In this document: positions 27,733 through 34,611 of the stretch, one piece after another | Layout of the letters: each line of letters opens with the position of its first letter | Numbering within the stretch: the first letter of the stretch is position 1 | Source of the DNA: Mesohalobacter halotolerans | Lineage (GTDB): Bacteria; Bacteroidota; Bacteroidia; Flavobacteriales; Flavobacteriaceae | DNA: 64,000 nucleotides | Assembly (NCBI RefSeq): GCF_006120725.1 | Contig: NZ_SWMU01000003.1 | Coordinates: 496,001 to 560,000 of the forward strand | Direction: 5' to 3' | Translations under genes and position numbers: made by a program | Notes under the pieces: model-generated | Database searches by the model: none | What the model was told of the DNA's origin: nothing | What the model saw: the letters and a program-made list of their open reading frames with translations, nothing else

Positions 27733-27840
27733 TTTGGGCGTGCCTCCCGCAATAAAGTGGGAGTCGGGCTATCCGTTACAAGTCCTCTACTGACGCTAAC
27801 GGTCAGTATGCGGGCTTTCCACTGCTATCCCTCACGCAAG
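27733..27840 (+). repeat. 3'-UTR structured repeat, copy R3 (after the YigZ gene)
   Basis: It reads TTGGGCGTG, a hairpin CTCCCGC/GTGGGAG, TCGGGCTATCCG, a second hairpin around CTGACGCTAACGGTCAG, and the end CTATCCCTCACGC. Order and end blocks match copies R1 and R2. It starts 6 bases after the YigZ stop and is in the same sense as that gene. Confidence 0.7.
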
Positions 27841-28129
27841 GAGTAACTTTACATAAAAGTGGTTTGGAAAAGCTTGACGTCTAGATAGCTCTCGATACAA
27901 TCCCGACGAAAATGTCGTGACCACCTGCCGACCAGGCAGACGGGCTCGAGCTGACAGGCATCACAAAAACTGTGAGTTCGAGTGCGTTTTTGGAGAGTTT
28001 AGTCCAGCGGAAGAATTCAAAAATAATTGTCTTTCGACAAGCTTAATTGAACTGACAATTATCACGAACACTCTGGCCAATACCTTACTAAAATTCATTA
28101 ATTTTAAAGTCTTAAATTAAACTACAACT
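27841..28129. other. Rest of a 402-base gap, no gene
   Basis: Only short hairpins are seen: CGAC-GAAAAT-GTCG (27904-27917) and CTGCC-GACCA-GGCAG (27925-27939). A 67-codon open frame here has no family features, starts inside the repeat-like DNA and is not called as a gene. Confidence 0.4.
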
Positions 28130-29515
28130 ATGAACTCTAGAGCATACGTCGAAAAACATCAAGACCGATTCATTAACGAACTCATAAACTTACTGAAAAT
28201 TCCTTCCATAAGTGCAGATTCTTCCTACAAAGCATCGATGAAAGATGCTGCGCAAATGGTGGCCGATCAACTTGAGTCTGCAGGTTGTGATAGGGTAAAA
28301 ATCTATCCTACCAAAGGTCATGCTGTGGTTTTTGGAGAAAAAATAATCGACGCCAGTTTACCAACTGTATTGGTTTATGGCCATTATGATGTGCAGCCAC
28401 CAGATCCTTTAGGTTTATGGGATTCACCACCATTTAAGCCAGTGATAAAAAAAACTGATATTCATCCTGATGGTGCTATTTTTGCCCGTGGCGCTTGCGA
28501 TGACAAAGGACAGATGTATATGCACGTCAAAGCTTTTGAGTTCATGATGGCTGAAAATGATTTACCCTGCAACGTCAAATTTATGATCGAAGGCGAAGAA
28601 GAAGTTGGCAGTGAACACCTTGAAGATTTTATCAATGAACACAATGCGATGTTAGCTAACGATGTGATTTTAATTTCAGACACCGGGATGATCAGCAAAG
28701 AGCATCCTTCAATCACTACCGGATTACGTGGTCTGAGTTATGTAGAAGTTGAAGTCACCGGGCCAAATCGAGACTTGCATTCAGGTTTATATGGTGGTGC
28801 TGTAGCCAATCCTATTAATATTTTAACGCAGATGATAGCGTCTCTTCAAGATGAAAATAACCGTATAACTATACCAGGATTTTATGATAAAGTTGAGGAA
28901 TTAAGTAAAGAAGAACGGGATAAAATGGCTGAAGCGCCTTTCAATTTGGAACAATATAAACAATCAATTGGTATCGGTGATGTTCACGGTGAAAAAGGCT
29001 ATACCACCAATGAACGCAATTCCATAAGACCTACACTGGATGTGAATGGCATTTGGGGCGGTTACATTGGCGAAGGCGCTAAAACCGTGATCCCAAGTAA
29101 AGCTTTTGCTAAAATATCTATGCGTTTGGTCCCAAATCAAGACTGGAAAGGAATCACTGAACTATTTAAAACCCATTTTGAATCGATTGCACCTGAGAGC
29201 GTCAAGGTAGAAGTCAAACCTCATCATGGTGGTCAAGGCTATGTCACCCCTATCGACAGTATAGAATACCAAGCTGCCGACAAGGCGTTTCAGGATACGT
29301 TCGGCAAATCTGCAATACCGCTTAGAAGTGGTGGCAGTATTCCAATTGTGTCGTTGTTTGAAAATGCCTTTAACTCTAAAACCATCTTAATGGGCTTTGG
29401 TTTGGATACCGATGCGATTCATTCACCGAATGAACATTTTGGGGTTTGGAATTTCCTCAAAGGCATTGAAACAATTCCGCATTTTTATAAACATTTTACG
29501 GCCTTGAAAGCTTAA
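28130..29515 (+). CDS. M20 family dipeptidase
   Basis: A cytoplasmic dizinc exopeptidase of 461 residues, similar to carnosinase-like dipeptidases. Metal-site motifs are VYGHYDVQPPDP (His near residue 88), ARGACDDKGQ (bridging Asp near 123), GEEEVGS (catalytic and metal Glu near 157) and a late His in DAIHSPNEHFGV (about 434). The lid domain occupies about 190-345. The final 21 codons, FLKGIETIPHFYKHFTALKA plus stop, have a divergent second copy at 30664-30726, on the other side of the neighbouring Fic gene. Confidence 0.93.
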   Translation: MNSRAYVEKHQDRFINELINLLKIPSISADSSYKASMKDAAQMVADQLESAGCDRVKIYPTKGHAVVFGEKIIDASLPTVLVYGHYDVQPPDPLGLWDSPPFKPVIKKTDIHPDGAIFARGACDDKGQMYMHVKAFEFMMAENDLPCNVKFMIEGEEEVGSEHLEDFINEHNAMLANDVILISDTGMISKEHPSITTGLRGLSYVEVEVTGPNRDLHSGLYGGAVANPINILTQMIASLQDENNRITIPGFYDKVEELSKEERDKMAEAPFNLEQYKQSIGIGDVHGEKGYTTNERNSIRPTLDVNGIWGGYIGEGAKTVIPSKAFAKISMRLVPNQDWKGITELFKTHFESIAPESVKVEVKPHHGGQGYVTPIDSIEYQAADKAFQDTFGKSAIPLRSGGSIPIVSLFENAFNSKTILMGFGLDTDAIHSPNEHFGVWNFLKGIETIPHFYKHFTALKA

Positions 29516-29530
29516 GTCCAGTTTTGTTTT

Positions 29531-30571
29531 TTAAAAGTAAGTTTTAACTGCAAATTCAAATTGTTCAATAAAAATATTCTTGAAATTAGAAATATTATTT
29601 TGTTCATAAAATAATAACATTGCTTTTTTATAAGCTATTGATTCGACCGTTCTAAATGATATAGGACAATGATTGTAGTTTAATAAAATGGCATTGCTAA
29701 CAATTCTTGAGGTTCGTTTGTTGCCGTCCATAAATGGCTGAATATATGAAATGAGAATAAGTGCTAGTAAAGCCTTTTCAAAAATACAAGCTTTGTTGTT
29801 AATTATTTTACACGCACCTTCAAGGGCTTCTAAAATCTGAAACTCGTTGTCGAGTGGTCTATAATTGGTTCCTGAAATACCTACGCGTCTCTTTCTTAAA
29901 TTCTTTTCAACACCAAGTTCTTTAGTTAAAAGCCTATGAATGTTTTCTATTTTTGATACCGTTAATGGAATTAAATAGTCCTTGTTTTCAATAATAAAAT
30001 CGAGTGCTTCTTTATGGTTGAGAAGCATTACAGCTTCTTCTTTTGTTTTTCCTGATGCCGTATGTTTTTCCTTTAAAAGTCGTTCTGTTTCTAATAACGA
30101 GTAAGTGTTACCCTCAATTTGAGAAGATTTCCAACTCAAATCAATAGCAAGTCTTTGCAATTCTTTTTGGTAAGTGGCTGGATTTAAGTCTTTGATGTTA
30201 TCTTCATATTCCTTTTGCAAAATTTTGAGCTTGTTTAATTCATTTTCAGTAAATATGCTGTTTTTATTCAAGATTTGATTAACTAACGCAAAGTTAAAGG
30301 TTGATTTAATTTGTCTTTCATCAATTTCATTTTCGTAATATTTATCAATATCAATAGGTTGAATAAGTTCATATGAGGGTGAGAGAAAATACTTTGTTGC
30401 TTTACCTTGACCTTGTGAAACTATGTATTCCTTAGATATTAATTTTTTTAGACTTCGTTTCAAAGTTGCGTAACTCACAGAAATAGCTAAGTTGTCAAAA
30501 ATTTCTTTAGAAGAACTTCCTGCATTATTTTTAATGTAATCAATAATTTGTTGATGTCTTTGATTTAACAT
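29531..30571 (-). CDS. Fic family protein with N-terminal winged helix and Gln in place of the catalytic His
   Basis: Fic proteins transfer AMP (or related groups) to target side chains. Residues 1-70 are a winged helix-turn-helix (SSKEIFDNLAISVSYATLKR, with a wing GQGKATKYFLS). The inhibitory helix motif SSQIEGN is at 149-155, and the Fic core follows. The core motif reads IQPFMDGNKRTSR: the catalytic His of HxFxDGN(G/K)R is Gln278 (codon CAG, bases 29738-29740), while the anion-binding residues are kept. Activity may thus be lost or altered. The gene is convergent with the dipeptidase gene, 15 bases from it, and flanked by a duplicated dipeptidase tail, which suggests insertion. Its promoter carries repeated GCTCA half-sites. 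Confidence 0.9.
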   Translation of the reverse strand: MLNQRHQQIIDYIKNNAGSSSKEIFDNLAISVSYATLKRSLKKLISKEYIVSQGQGKATKYFLSPSYELIQPIDIDKYYENEIDERQIKSTFNFALVNQILNKNSIFTENELNKLKILQKEYEDNIKDLNPATYQKELQRLAIDLSWKSSQIEGNTYSLLETERLLKEKHTASGKTKEEAVMLLNHKEALDFIIENKDYLIPLTVSKIENIHRLLTKELGVEKNLRKRRVGISGTNYRPLDNEFQILEALEGACKIINNKACIFEKALLALILISYIQPFMDGNKRTSRIVSNAILLNYNHCPISFRTVESIAYKKAMLLFYEQNNISNFKNIFIEQFEFAVKTYF

Positions 30572-30584
30572 TTCATTATTTTAA

Positions 30585-30652
30585 GCTCACAAATATATGG
30601 TATTAAGCTCATATTGAGCAGATTTTAATAAGTATTTTTATCGAAAATGAGC
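30585..30652 (-). promoter_or_regulatory. fic promoter with operator-like GCTCA/TGAGC half-sites
   Basis: A -7 box TATATTTG (minus strand, 30590-30597) stands 18 bases before the fic start. Half-sites GCTCA (30585-30589 and 30607-30611) and TGAGC (30615-30619 and 30648-30652) surround it; the middle pair forms the palindrome GCTCA-TAT-TGAGC in the -33 region. A regulator bound there should block transcription. The Fic protein's own winged helix is an obvious candidate, by inference only. Confidence 0.5.
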
Positions 30653-30663
30653 TACAATATAGT

Positions 30664-30726
30664 TTTCTCAAAGGTATTGAAACGCTTACGCATTTGTATA
30701 TGCGTTTTGCGGCGTTGAAAGCTTAA
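30664..30726 (+). pseudogene. Remnant of an M20 dipeptidase 3' end
   Basis: Sixty-three bases encode FLKGIETLTHLYMRFAALKA and a stop, aligned without gaps to the last 20 residues of the dipeptidase (14 of 20 residues, 52 of 63 bases identical). Nothing upstream of 30664 matches the rest of that gene. It lies beyond the fic promoter, so the fic cassette is bracketed by direct repeats of the dipeptidase tail. Confidence 0.85.
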
Positions 30727-30755
30727 AAGCTATCGCCTATTTTACACCTTACAGA

Positions 30756-30791
30756 TTTTTGGTCACTTCGACTCCACTCAGTGACCAAAAA
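30756..30791. repeat. CTTCGA...CACTCAG hairpin
   Basis: A perfect 11-bp stem (30756-30766 with 30781-30791, TTTTTGGTCAC) around a 14-base loop. With A/T runs on both flanks it could end transcription in either direction. The inner string CTTCGACTCCACTCAG relates it to the elements at 16963-17096 and 48432-48465. Confidence 0.75.
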
Positions 30792-30810
30792 CCCAGGAGG
30801 TTTCAGTTTA

Positions 30811-30969
30811 GCTTAGGGATAGGAACGGCATCTTTTTTTGGGGTTGATTTAGCGAAGTTGCTTTTTGAGAGTGCCGCCAAAAGCGGTAATCTCTAAAAGC
30901 TTACTGAGACTTGGCAAGCCCAAAAAAATATAGTGGATAGCCCGACCGCGCTGCAAGCGGGGTAAGCAC
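30811..30969 (-). repeat. 3'-UTR structured repeat, copy R2 (after the permease gene)
   Basis: On the minus strand it begins 25 bases after the permease stop. Order: GTGCTTACCCC, hairpin CCGCTTG/CGCGGT, CGGGCTATCC, ACTATATTTTTTTGGGC, a variable middle with hairpins, then GATGCCGTTCCTATCCCTAAGC. The blocks 30920-30943 and 30811-30836 are identical to those of R1. Confidence 0.78.
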
Positions 30970-30993
30970 ATTATGATAGATATTTGTAGCCAT

Positions 30994-32253
30994 CTAAACT
31001 TTCCCTGCATATTCGTAGCCAATATCTTCCACAATGGCTTTGACTTTGTCCTCAGAAATTTCACCTTGAATTTTTACATGTCCTGAAGCCAAATCAACAT
31101 CGACGGTTTTAACTTGGTCAGCTTCTGAAAGGTGCTTATTGACATTGGCCACACAATGGTTACAGGTCATGCCTTTAACATTATAGGTTTTATGTGAATT
31201 ATTTTGATTTTCCATAGGTATTGATTTTTTGGGGATGAGTTTTCTAAGTTCTACATTTAAAATAAGTAAAGTCAAAATCAGCGCTGAAGCAAAGCTTAAC
31301 CAGTGCGGTAACAAATGATGATGTTGACTTACAACTTCTGTAACACTGAAGTACTGAAGCCAGGCTTCTGGCAAAACATAATCGATAATTAAACCAAAGA
31401 ACATTGCTCCGCCAATAATGCTCGACAGATAAATTAGAGTCATTCGTTTGCCAATGGCATTCCAAATGACTGTAAAAGTGGCAATATTGGTTGCAGGTCC
31501 TGCCATTAAAAAAACAATCGCAGCACCTGGTGAAATCCCTTTCATCAATAATACAGCAGCAATGGGAACGCTGGCTGTTGCACACACATAAAGTGGTATA
31601 CTAGCCACTAAAACAATGAGCATTGCTAAAATAGGTTCGGATAGAATTCCTTGCTCAAAGAATTGTTCTGGGACCAACATACTGATAATACTGGCTAAAA
31701 CCAGACCGATAATAAGCCAACGCGAAATGTCTTGTAAAAAGGTGACAAAGGCGTATTTAAAAATGCGGTTAAACCAATGTTGTTTTGAAGGCTCTACGGC
31801 ACAATCGTTACAAGACTCTGCGTCTTTAATATCGTCATTGACTTTGTCAAAATTATCGACAAAAAAGCCACCGAAAATTCCTGTAATAAAAGCTATTATT
31901 GGTCTAACAATGGCGTAAGCCCAACCCATTAAGGCGTAAGTAACAAGAATACTATCAATTCCAGTTTGTGGTGTGGAAATTAAAAATGATGTTGTCGCCC
32001 CTTTTGAAGCGCCTTTTTTATAAAGTGAAACGCCTGTTGGTATGACTCCGCAGGAACACAATGGTAAAGGCACACCAAATAAAGCAGATTTTATAGAAGA
32101 CTTCCATCCCGGTTTTCCCAGTTGACGTTGCAGCCAATCCTTTGAAAAAACACCATTGAGTAAACCTGCAATTAAAAACCCTAATAATAAATAAGGCGAC
32201 ATTTCTAATGTGAGATCCCATAGGGTTTGAAAGAATGTTTCTACATATTTCAT
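30994..32253 (-). CDS. SO_0444-type Cu/Zn efflux permease with C-terminal HMA domain
   Basis: An inner-membrane permease of 419 residues with about eight to ten helices. The cysteine motif PLPLCSCGVIPTG (near residue 60) and the following KGASKGATTSFLISTPQTG are hallmarks of the permease family proposed to export copper or zinc. Residues about 350-419 form a heavy-metal-associated domain with the metal site GMTCNHC. A fused HMA domain would deliver metal to, or sense it for, the permease. The -7 box lies only four bases before the ATG, so the mRNA may be leaderless. The tail end adjoins repeat R2. Confidence 0.88.
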   Translation of the reverse strand: MKYVETFFQTLWDLTLEMSPYLLLGFLIAGLLNGVFSKDWLQRQLGKPGWKSSIKSALFGVPLPLCSCGVIPTGVSLYKKGASKGATTSFLISTPQTGIDSILVTYALMGWAYAIVRPIIAFITGIFGGFFVDNFDKVNDDIKDAESCNDCAVEPSKQHWFNRIFKYAFVTFLQDISRWLIIGLVLASIISMLVPEQFFEQGILSEPILAMLIVLVASIPLYVCATASVPIAAVLLMKGISPGAAIVFLMAGPATNIATFTVIWNAIGKRMTLIYLSSIIGGAMFFGLIIDYVLPEAWLQYFSVTEVVSQHHHLLPHWLSFASALILTLLILNVELRKLIPKKSIPMENQNNSHKTYNVKGMTCNHCVANVNKHLSEADQVKTVDVDLASGHVKIQGEISEDKVKAIVEDIGYEYAGKV

Positions 32254-32257
32254 ATTA

Positions 32258-32265
32258 CAAAAATA
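32258..32265 (-). promoter_or_regulatory. -7 promoter box of the permease, next to the start codon
   Basis: The minus strand reads TATTTTTG, then four bases, then ATG. Transcription would start within a base or two of the start codon. Confidence 0.45.
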
Positions 32266-32435
32266 CGAAATATACGGCCAGATTTTGCCAATAGATTTTT
32301 AAAATAAAGTTGAAACTAAACCAAAATTAATTTCAGAAAGTTTATTTTACCTCGATGAGTAGGATAAACTATTCCGAATCGCATCGGGACGGTTTGGTTT
32401 AAGACCCTTGTCATAGAAGAGCACCAGTCTAGTGA
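32266..32435. other. Non-coding stretch before the tRNA-Ser scar
   Basis: Part of a 374-base gap without a gene. An inverted pair AGTTTA...TAAACT (32338-32370) is the only structure I see. Open frames crossing the gap have no family features. Confidence 0.35.
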
Positions 32436-32462
32436 ATTTTCTTTTGCAAAAAGGAAGGGATT
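32436..32462 (-). repeat. Partial copy of the tRNA-Ser 3' end and trailer
   Basis: Twenty-seven bases match 32617-32643 at 25 positions. Sixteen of them (32447-32462) correspond to tRNA nucleotides A58 to 73. The match stops exactly where the T-loop continues in the intact gene. The copy lies about 165 bases downstream of the tRNA. Confidence 0.7.
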
Positions 32463-32580
32463 ATTGCTATGATCCCATTTCGGGTAATCTGGAGCAAGCA
32501 TGAAAATCCAGTCTGCTATCGCAGCCTAGGTTTATTTATTTCCATTCGCTTATGAAAACTTGTGGTTTTCAACGCTTCTG

Positions 32581-32616
32581 AAAATAAAAAACCCATCCCG
32601 AAATTCTTCGAGATGG
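32581..32616 (-). terminator. Terminator of tRNA-Ser
   Basis: On the minus strand CCATCTCGAA pairs with TTCGGGATGG (one U-G pair) around a four-base loop, followed by a T-rich run. It lies 11 bases after the tRNA 3' end. Confidence 0.8.
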
Positions 32617-32627
32617 ATTTTCTTTTG

Positions 32628-32716
32628 CAGAGAGGAAGGGATTCGAACCCTCGATTCCGCGATAACGGAATACACGCTTTCCAGGCGTGCGCCTTCGACC
32701 ACTCGGCCACCTCTCT
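32628..32716 (-). tRNA. tRNA-Ser (GGA)
   Basis: Eighty-nine bases with a type II cloverleaf: acceptor AGAGAGG/CCTCTCT, anticodon stem CACGC/GCGTG with loop CTGGAAA (anticodon GGA), a long variable arm with TTCCG/CGGAA, T-arm GGG-TTCGAAT-CCC, and discriminator G as expected for serine. CCA is not encoded. Confidence 0.96.
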
Positions 32717-32777
32717 ATAGATTTGCAAATTAAAACATAATTAAGGGTTTCTACAACAGTTTTGGATTTTAAAACCT

Positions 32778-33815
32778 TTAGCTCTCGCTGACTTCGCCAC
32801 GTAGGGATGCTTCAAAAATGGTTTTAAAAACCTTCATACTCAAACGTTTAGGCAGCATAAACATCATCTTGGCGATTGTTGCTTCCGTAGTCATATCACT
32901 ACCAGAAATTACTCCTATTTTCTGTAAACGTTCACTGGTATAGTATTTTCCCATTGTAACTTGTCCACCACTACATTGTGTGATGTTAACTACCGGGACA
33001 GATTGATTAATTTTTCTGCGAATACCTTCTACAAACCAGTCATCGGTTTTAAAATTACCACTTCCAAAACTTTCTAAAACTATACCTTTAATACAGGGGA
33101 TATTAATAAGTGACTCAAACACCTTTTGATTGAGTCCCGGAAATAACTTTAACAGTAAGATTTGATCTTCTAAGTCTTTATGTAATACGAGTTCTTTAAT
33201 TTTTCTGACGCGTTTGACAGCCGAATAATTAACTTTAAGATTTACACCAGATTGAATGAGTGATGGATAATTGGGCGAGTCAAAAGCTTCAAAATGCTCA
33301 GCATTGACTTTTGTAGTTCTGTTGGCTCTATAGAGTTTGTATTCAAAATACAAGCCAACTTCTTTGATGACAGGTCTTCCATTTTGTTTTAACCCGGCAA
33401 TTTGAATGCTAGAGATGAGGTTTTCTTTAGCATCGGTGCGTAAATCCCCAATTGGCAATTGAGATCCGGTAAAAATGATGGGTTTTGATAAATTTTCTAA
33501 CATAAACGAAAGAACAGAAGCCGTATAAGACATGGTATCACTGCCATGTAAAACCACAAAGCCATCATAATTGCTGTAATGATCGTATATAATTTGTGCC
33601 AACTCACGATATTGTATTAATCCAAAATCTGAGGAATCTATTGGTTGGTCAAAACTCAAGGTGTCAATTTTGTGGTCTAGAAGTTTGATTTCCGGAATTT
33701 TAGACAATAGCTCATCAAAGTTAAAAGCTTTTAAACTGCCTTGATCTTTTTCACGTATCATACCTATGGTTCCACCCGTGTAAATCAATAAAAGTTTTGA
33801 ACCTGATGTTGTCAT
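32778..33815 (-). CDS. ansA: Type I L-asparaginase
   Basis: A cytoplasmic asparaginase that hydrolyses L-asparagine to aspartate and ammonia. The first catalytic threonine is in IYTGGTIGM near residue 14, and the second in VLHGSDTMSYTAS near residue 90. The C-terminal domain has TQCSGGQVTMGKYYTS. The start ATG at 33815 (MTTSGSKLLL) is preferred because the family begins just before the TGGT motif and because it follows the TatD stop by 10 bases; the longer frame would overlap tatD. The protein is 345 residues. It forms an operon with tatD and perhaps the dehydrogenase gene. Confidence 0.92.
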   Translation of the reverse strand: MTTSGSKLLLIYTGGTIGMIREKDQGSLKAFNFDELLSKIPEIKLLDHKIDTLSFDQPIDSSDFGLIQYRELAQIIYDHYSNYDGFVVLHGSDTMSYTASVLSFMLENLSKPIIFTGSQLPIGDLRTDAKENLISSIQIAGLKQNGRPVIKEVGLYFEYKLYRANRTTKVNAEHFEAFDSPNYPSLIQSGVNLKVNYSAVKRVRKIKELVLHKDLEDQILLLKLFPGLNQKVFESLINIPCIKGIVLESFGSGNFKTDDWFVEGIRRKINQSVPVVNITQCSGGQVTMGKYYTSERLQKIGVISGSDMTTEATIAKMMFMLPKRLSMKVFKTIFEASLRGEVSES

Positions 33816-33825
33816 TTTATTAAAT

Positions 33826-34596
33826 TTAAACGCCAAAAATCCGTTTAGAATTTGCTGTTGTAATTTCAGCAATTTGCTCTAGAGACTGACTGTAAATTTC
33901 TGCTAGTTTTTCTGCAATATACGTTAAATATGCGCTTTGGTTCCGCTTGCCGCGATAAGGTTTTGGGGTTAAATACGGTGAGTCTGTTTCTAAAACAATA
34001 TGCTTCAAGTCAATTTGATTTAAAAATTGATCAATTTTACCATTTTTAAAAGTAACTACACCACCTATACCGAGATGCATATTGTATGAAATCGCTTGCA
34101 TCGCTTGCTCATAATTTCCTGTAAAGCAATGGAAAATACCGTGTAAGTCATCACCTTTATGCTGTTCTAATACCTCAAAAACTTCATCAAAAGCCTCACG
34201 GCAATGAATCACAATGGGTAGTTCATAGACTTGTGCCAATTCAATTTGACGATGAAAAGCCTCCTGTTGGGTCCCTAAAGTGCTTTTGTCCCAATACAAG
34301 TCGATACCAATTTCGCCTACGGCATAAAAATCTCTGGTTTTAAATTGATTTTCAACATGTTGTAATTCTTTCAGATAAGTCTTAGGCTGGACCGAAGTTG
34401 GGTGTAAACCCATCATCAAAAATATGTTTTCAGGATATGCCTTTTCGAGAGCGTACATCGCGTTTGTCGTTTCAGAATCTATGGCCGGTATAAAAAAACG
34501 CTTAATGTTACTTTTTAAAGCCTCTTGTATGACTTCTTGGCGATCATCATCAAAGGCTTGACTGTATAAATGTGTGTGGGTATCTGTTAAAATCAA
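33826..34596 (-). CDS. tatD: TatD family metal-dependent hydrolase
   Basis: A TIM-barrel nuclease of the amidohydrolase superfamily, 256 residues. The metal ligands are visible as the N-terminal HTH of DTHTHLYSQ, Glu in AVGEIGIDLYWD, His in VIHCREAFDEV, His in IFHCFTG, and Asp in ETDSPYLTP. TatD proteins act as 3'-5' exonucleases or DNases in repair and quality control. The start codon is TTG (bases 34594-34596). A perfect TATTTTTG box lies four bases before it. It follows the 3-hydroxyacyl-CoA dehydrogenase gene by 15 bases and precedes ansA by 10. Confidence 0.93.
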   Translation of the reverse strand: MILTDTHTHLYSQAFDDDRQEVIQEALKSNIKRFFIPAIDSETTNAMYALEKAYPENIFLMMGLHPTSVQPKTYLKELQHVENQFKTRDFYAVGEIGIDLYWDKSTLGTQQEAFHRQIELAQVYELPIVIHCREAFDEVFEVLEQHKGDDLHGIFHCFTGNYEQAMQAISYNMHLGIGGVVTFKNGKIDQFLNQIDLKHIVLETDSPYLTPKPYRGKRNQSAYLTYIAEKLAEIYSQSLEQIAEITTANSKRIFGV

Positions 34597-34600
34597 TTGA

Positions 34601-34608
34601 CAAAAATA
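34601..34608 (-). promoter_or_regulatory. -7 promoter box directly before tatD
   Basis: The minus strand reads TATTTTTG, four bases before the TTG start codon, so a transcript from here would be practically leaderless. It lies in the 15-base gap after the dehydrogenase gene. Confidence 0.4.
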
Positions 34609-34611
34609 GTT

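Noticed and set aside
27917-28120. A 67-codon plus-strand open frame after the YigZ gene
   Set aside because: It starts in hairpin-rich intergenic DNA, has no recognisable domain and no promoter box, and its composition is unlike the neighbouring genes.
31244-31585. A 113-codon Cys-rich frame within the permease gene
   Set aside because: It is an alternative frame of the well-supported permease. The cysteine and serine richness comes from the codons of its hydrophobic helices.
32316-32728. Small open frames across the tRNA-Ser region
   Set aside because: One reads through the tRNA gene itself; the other spans the partial tRNA copy. Neither shows protein-like composition or a promoter box.
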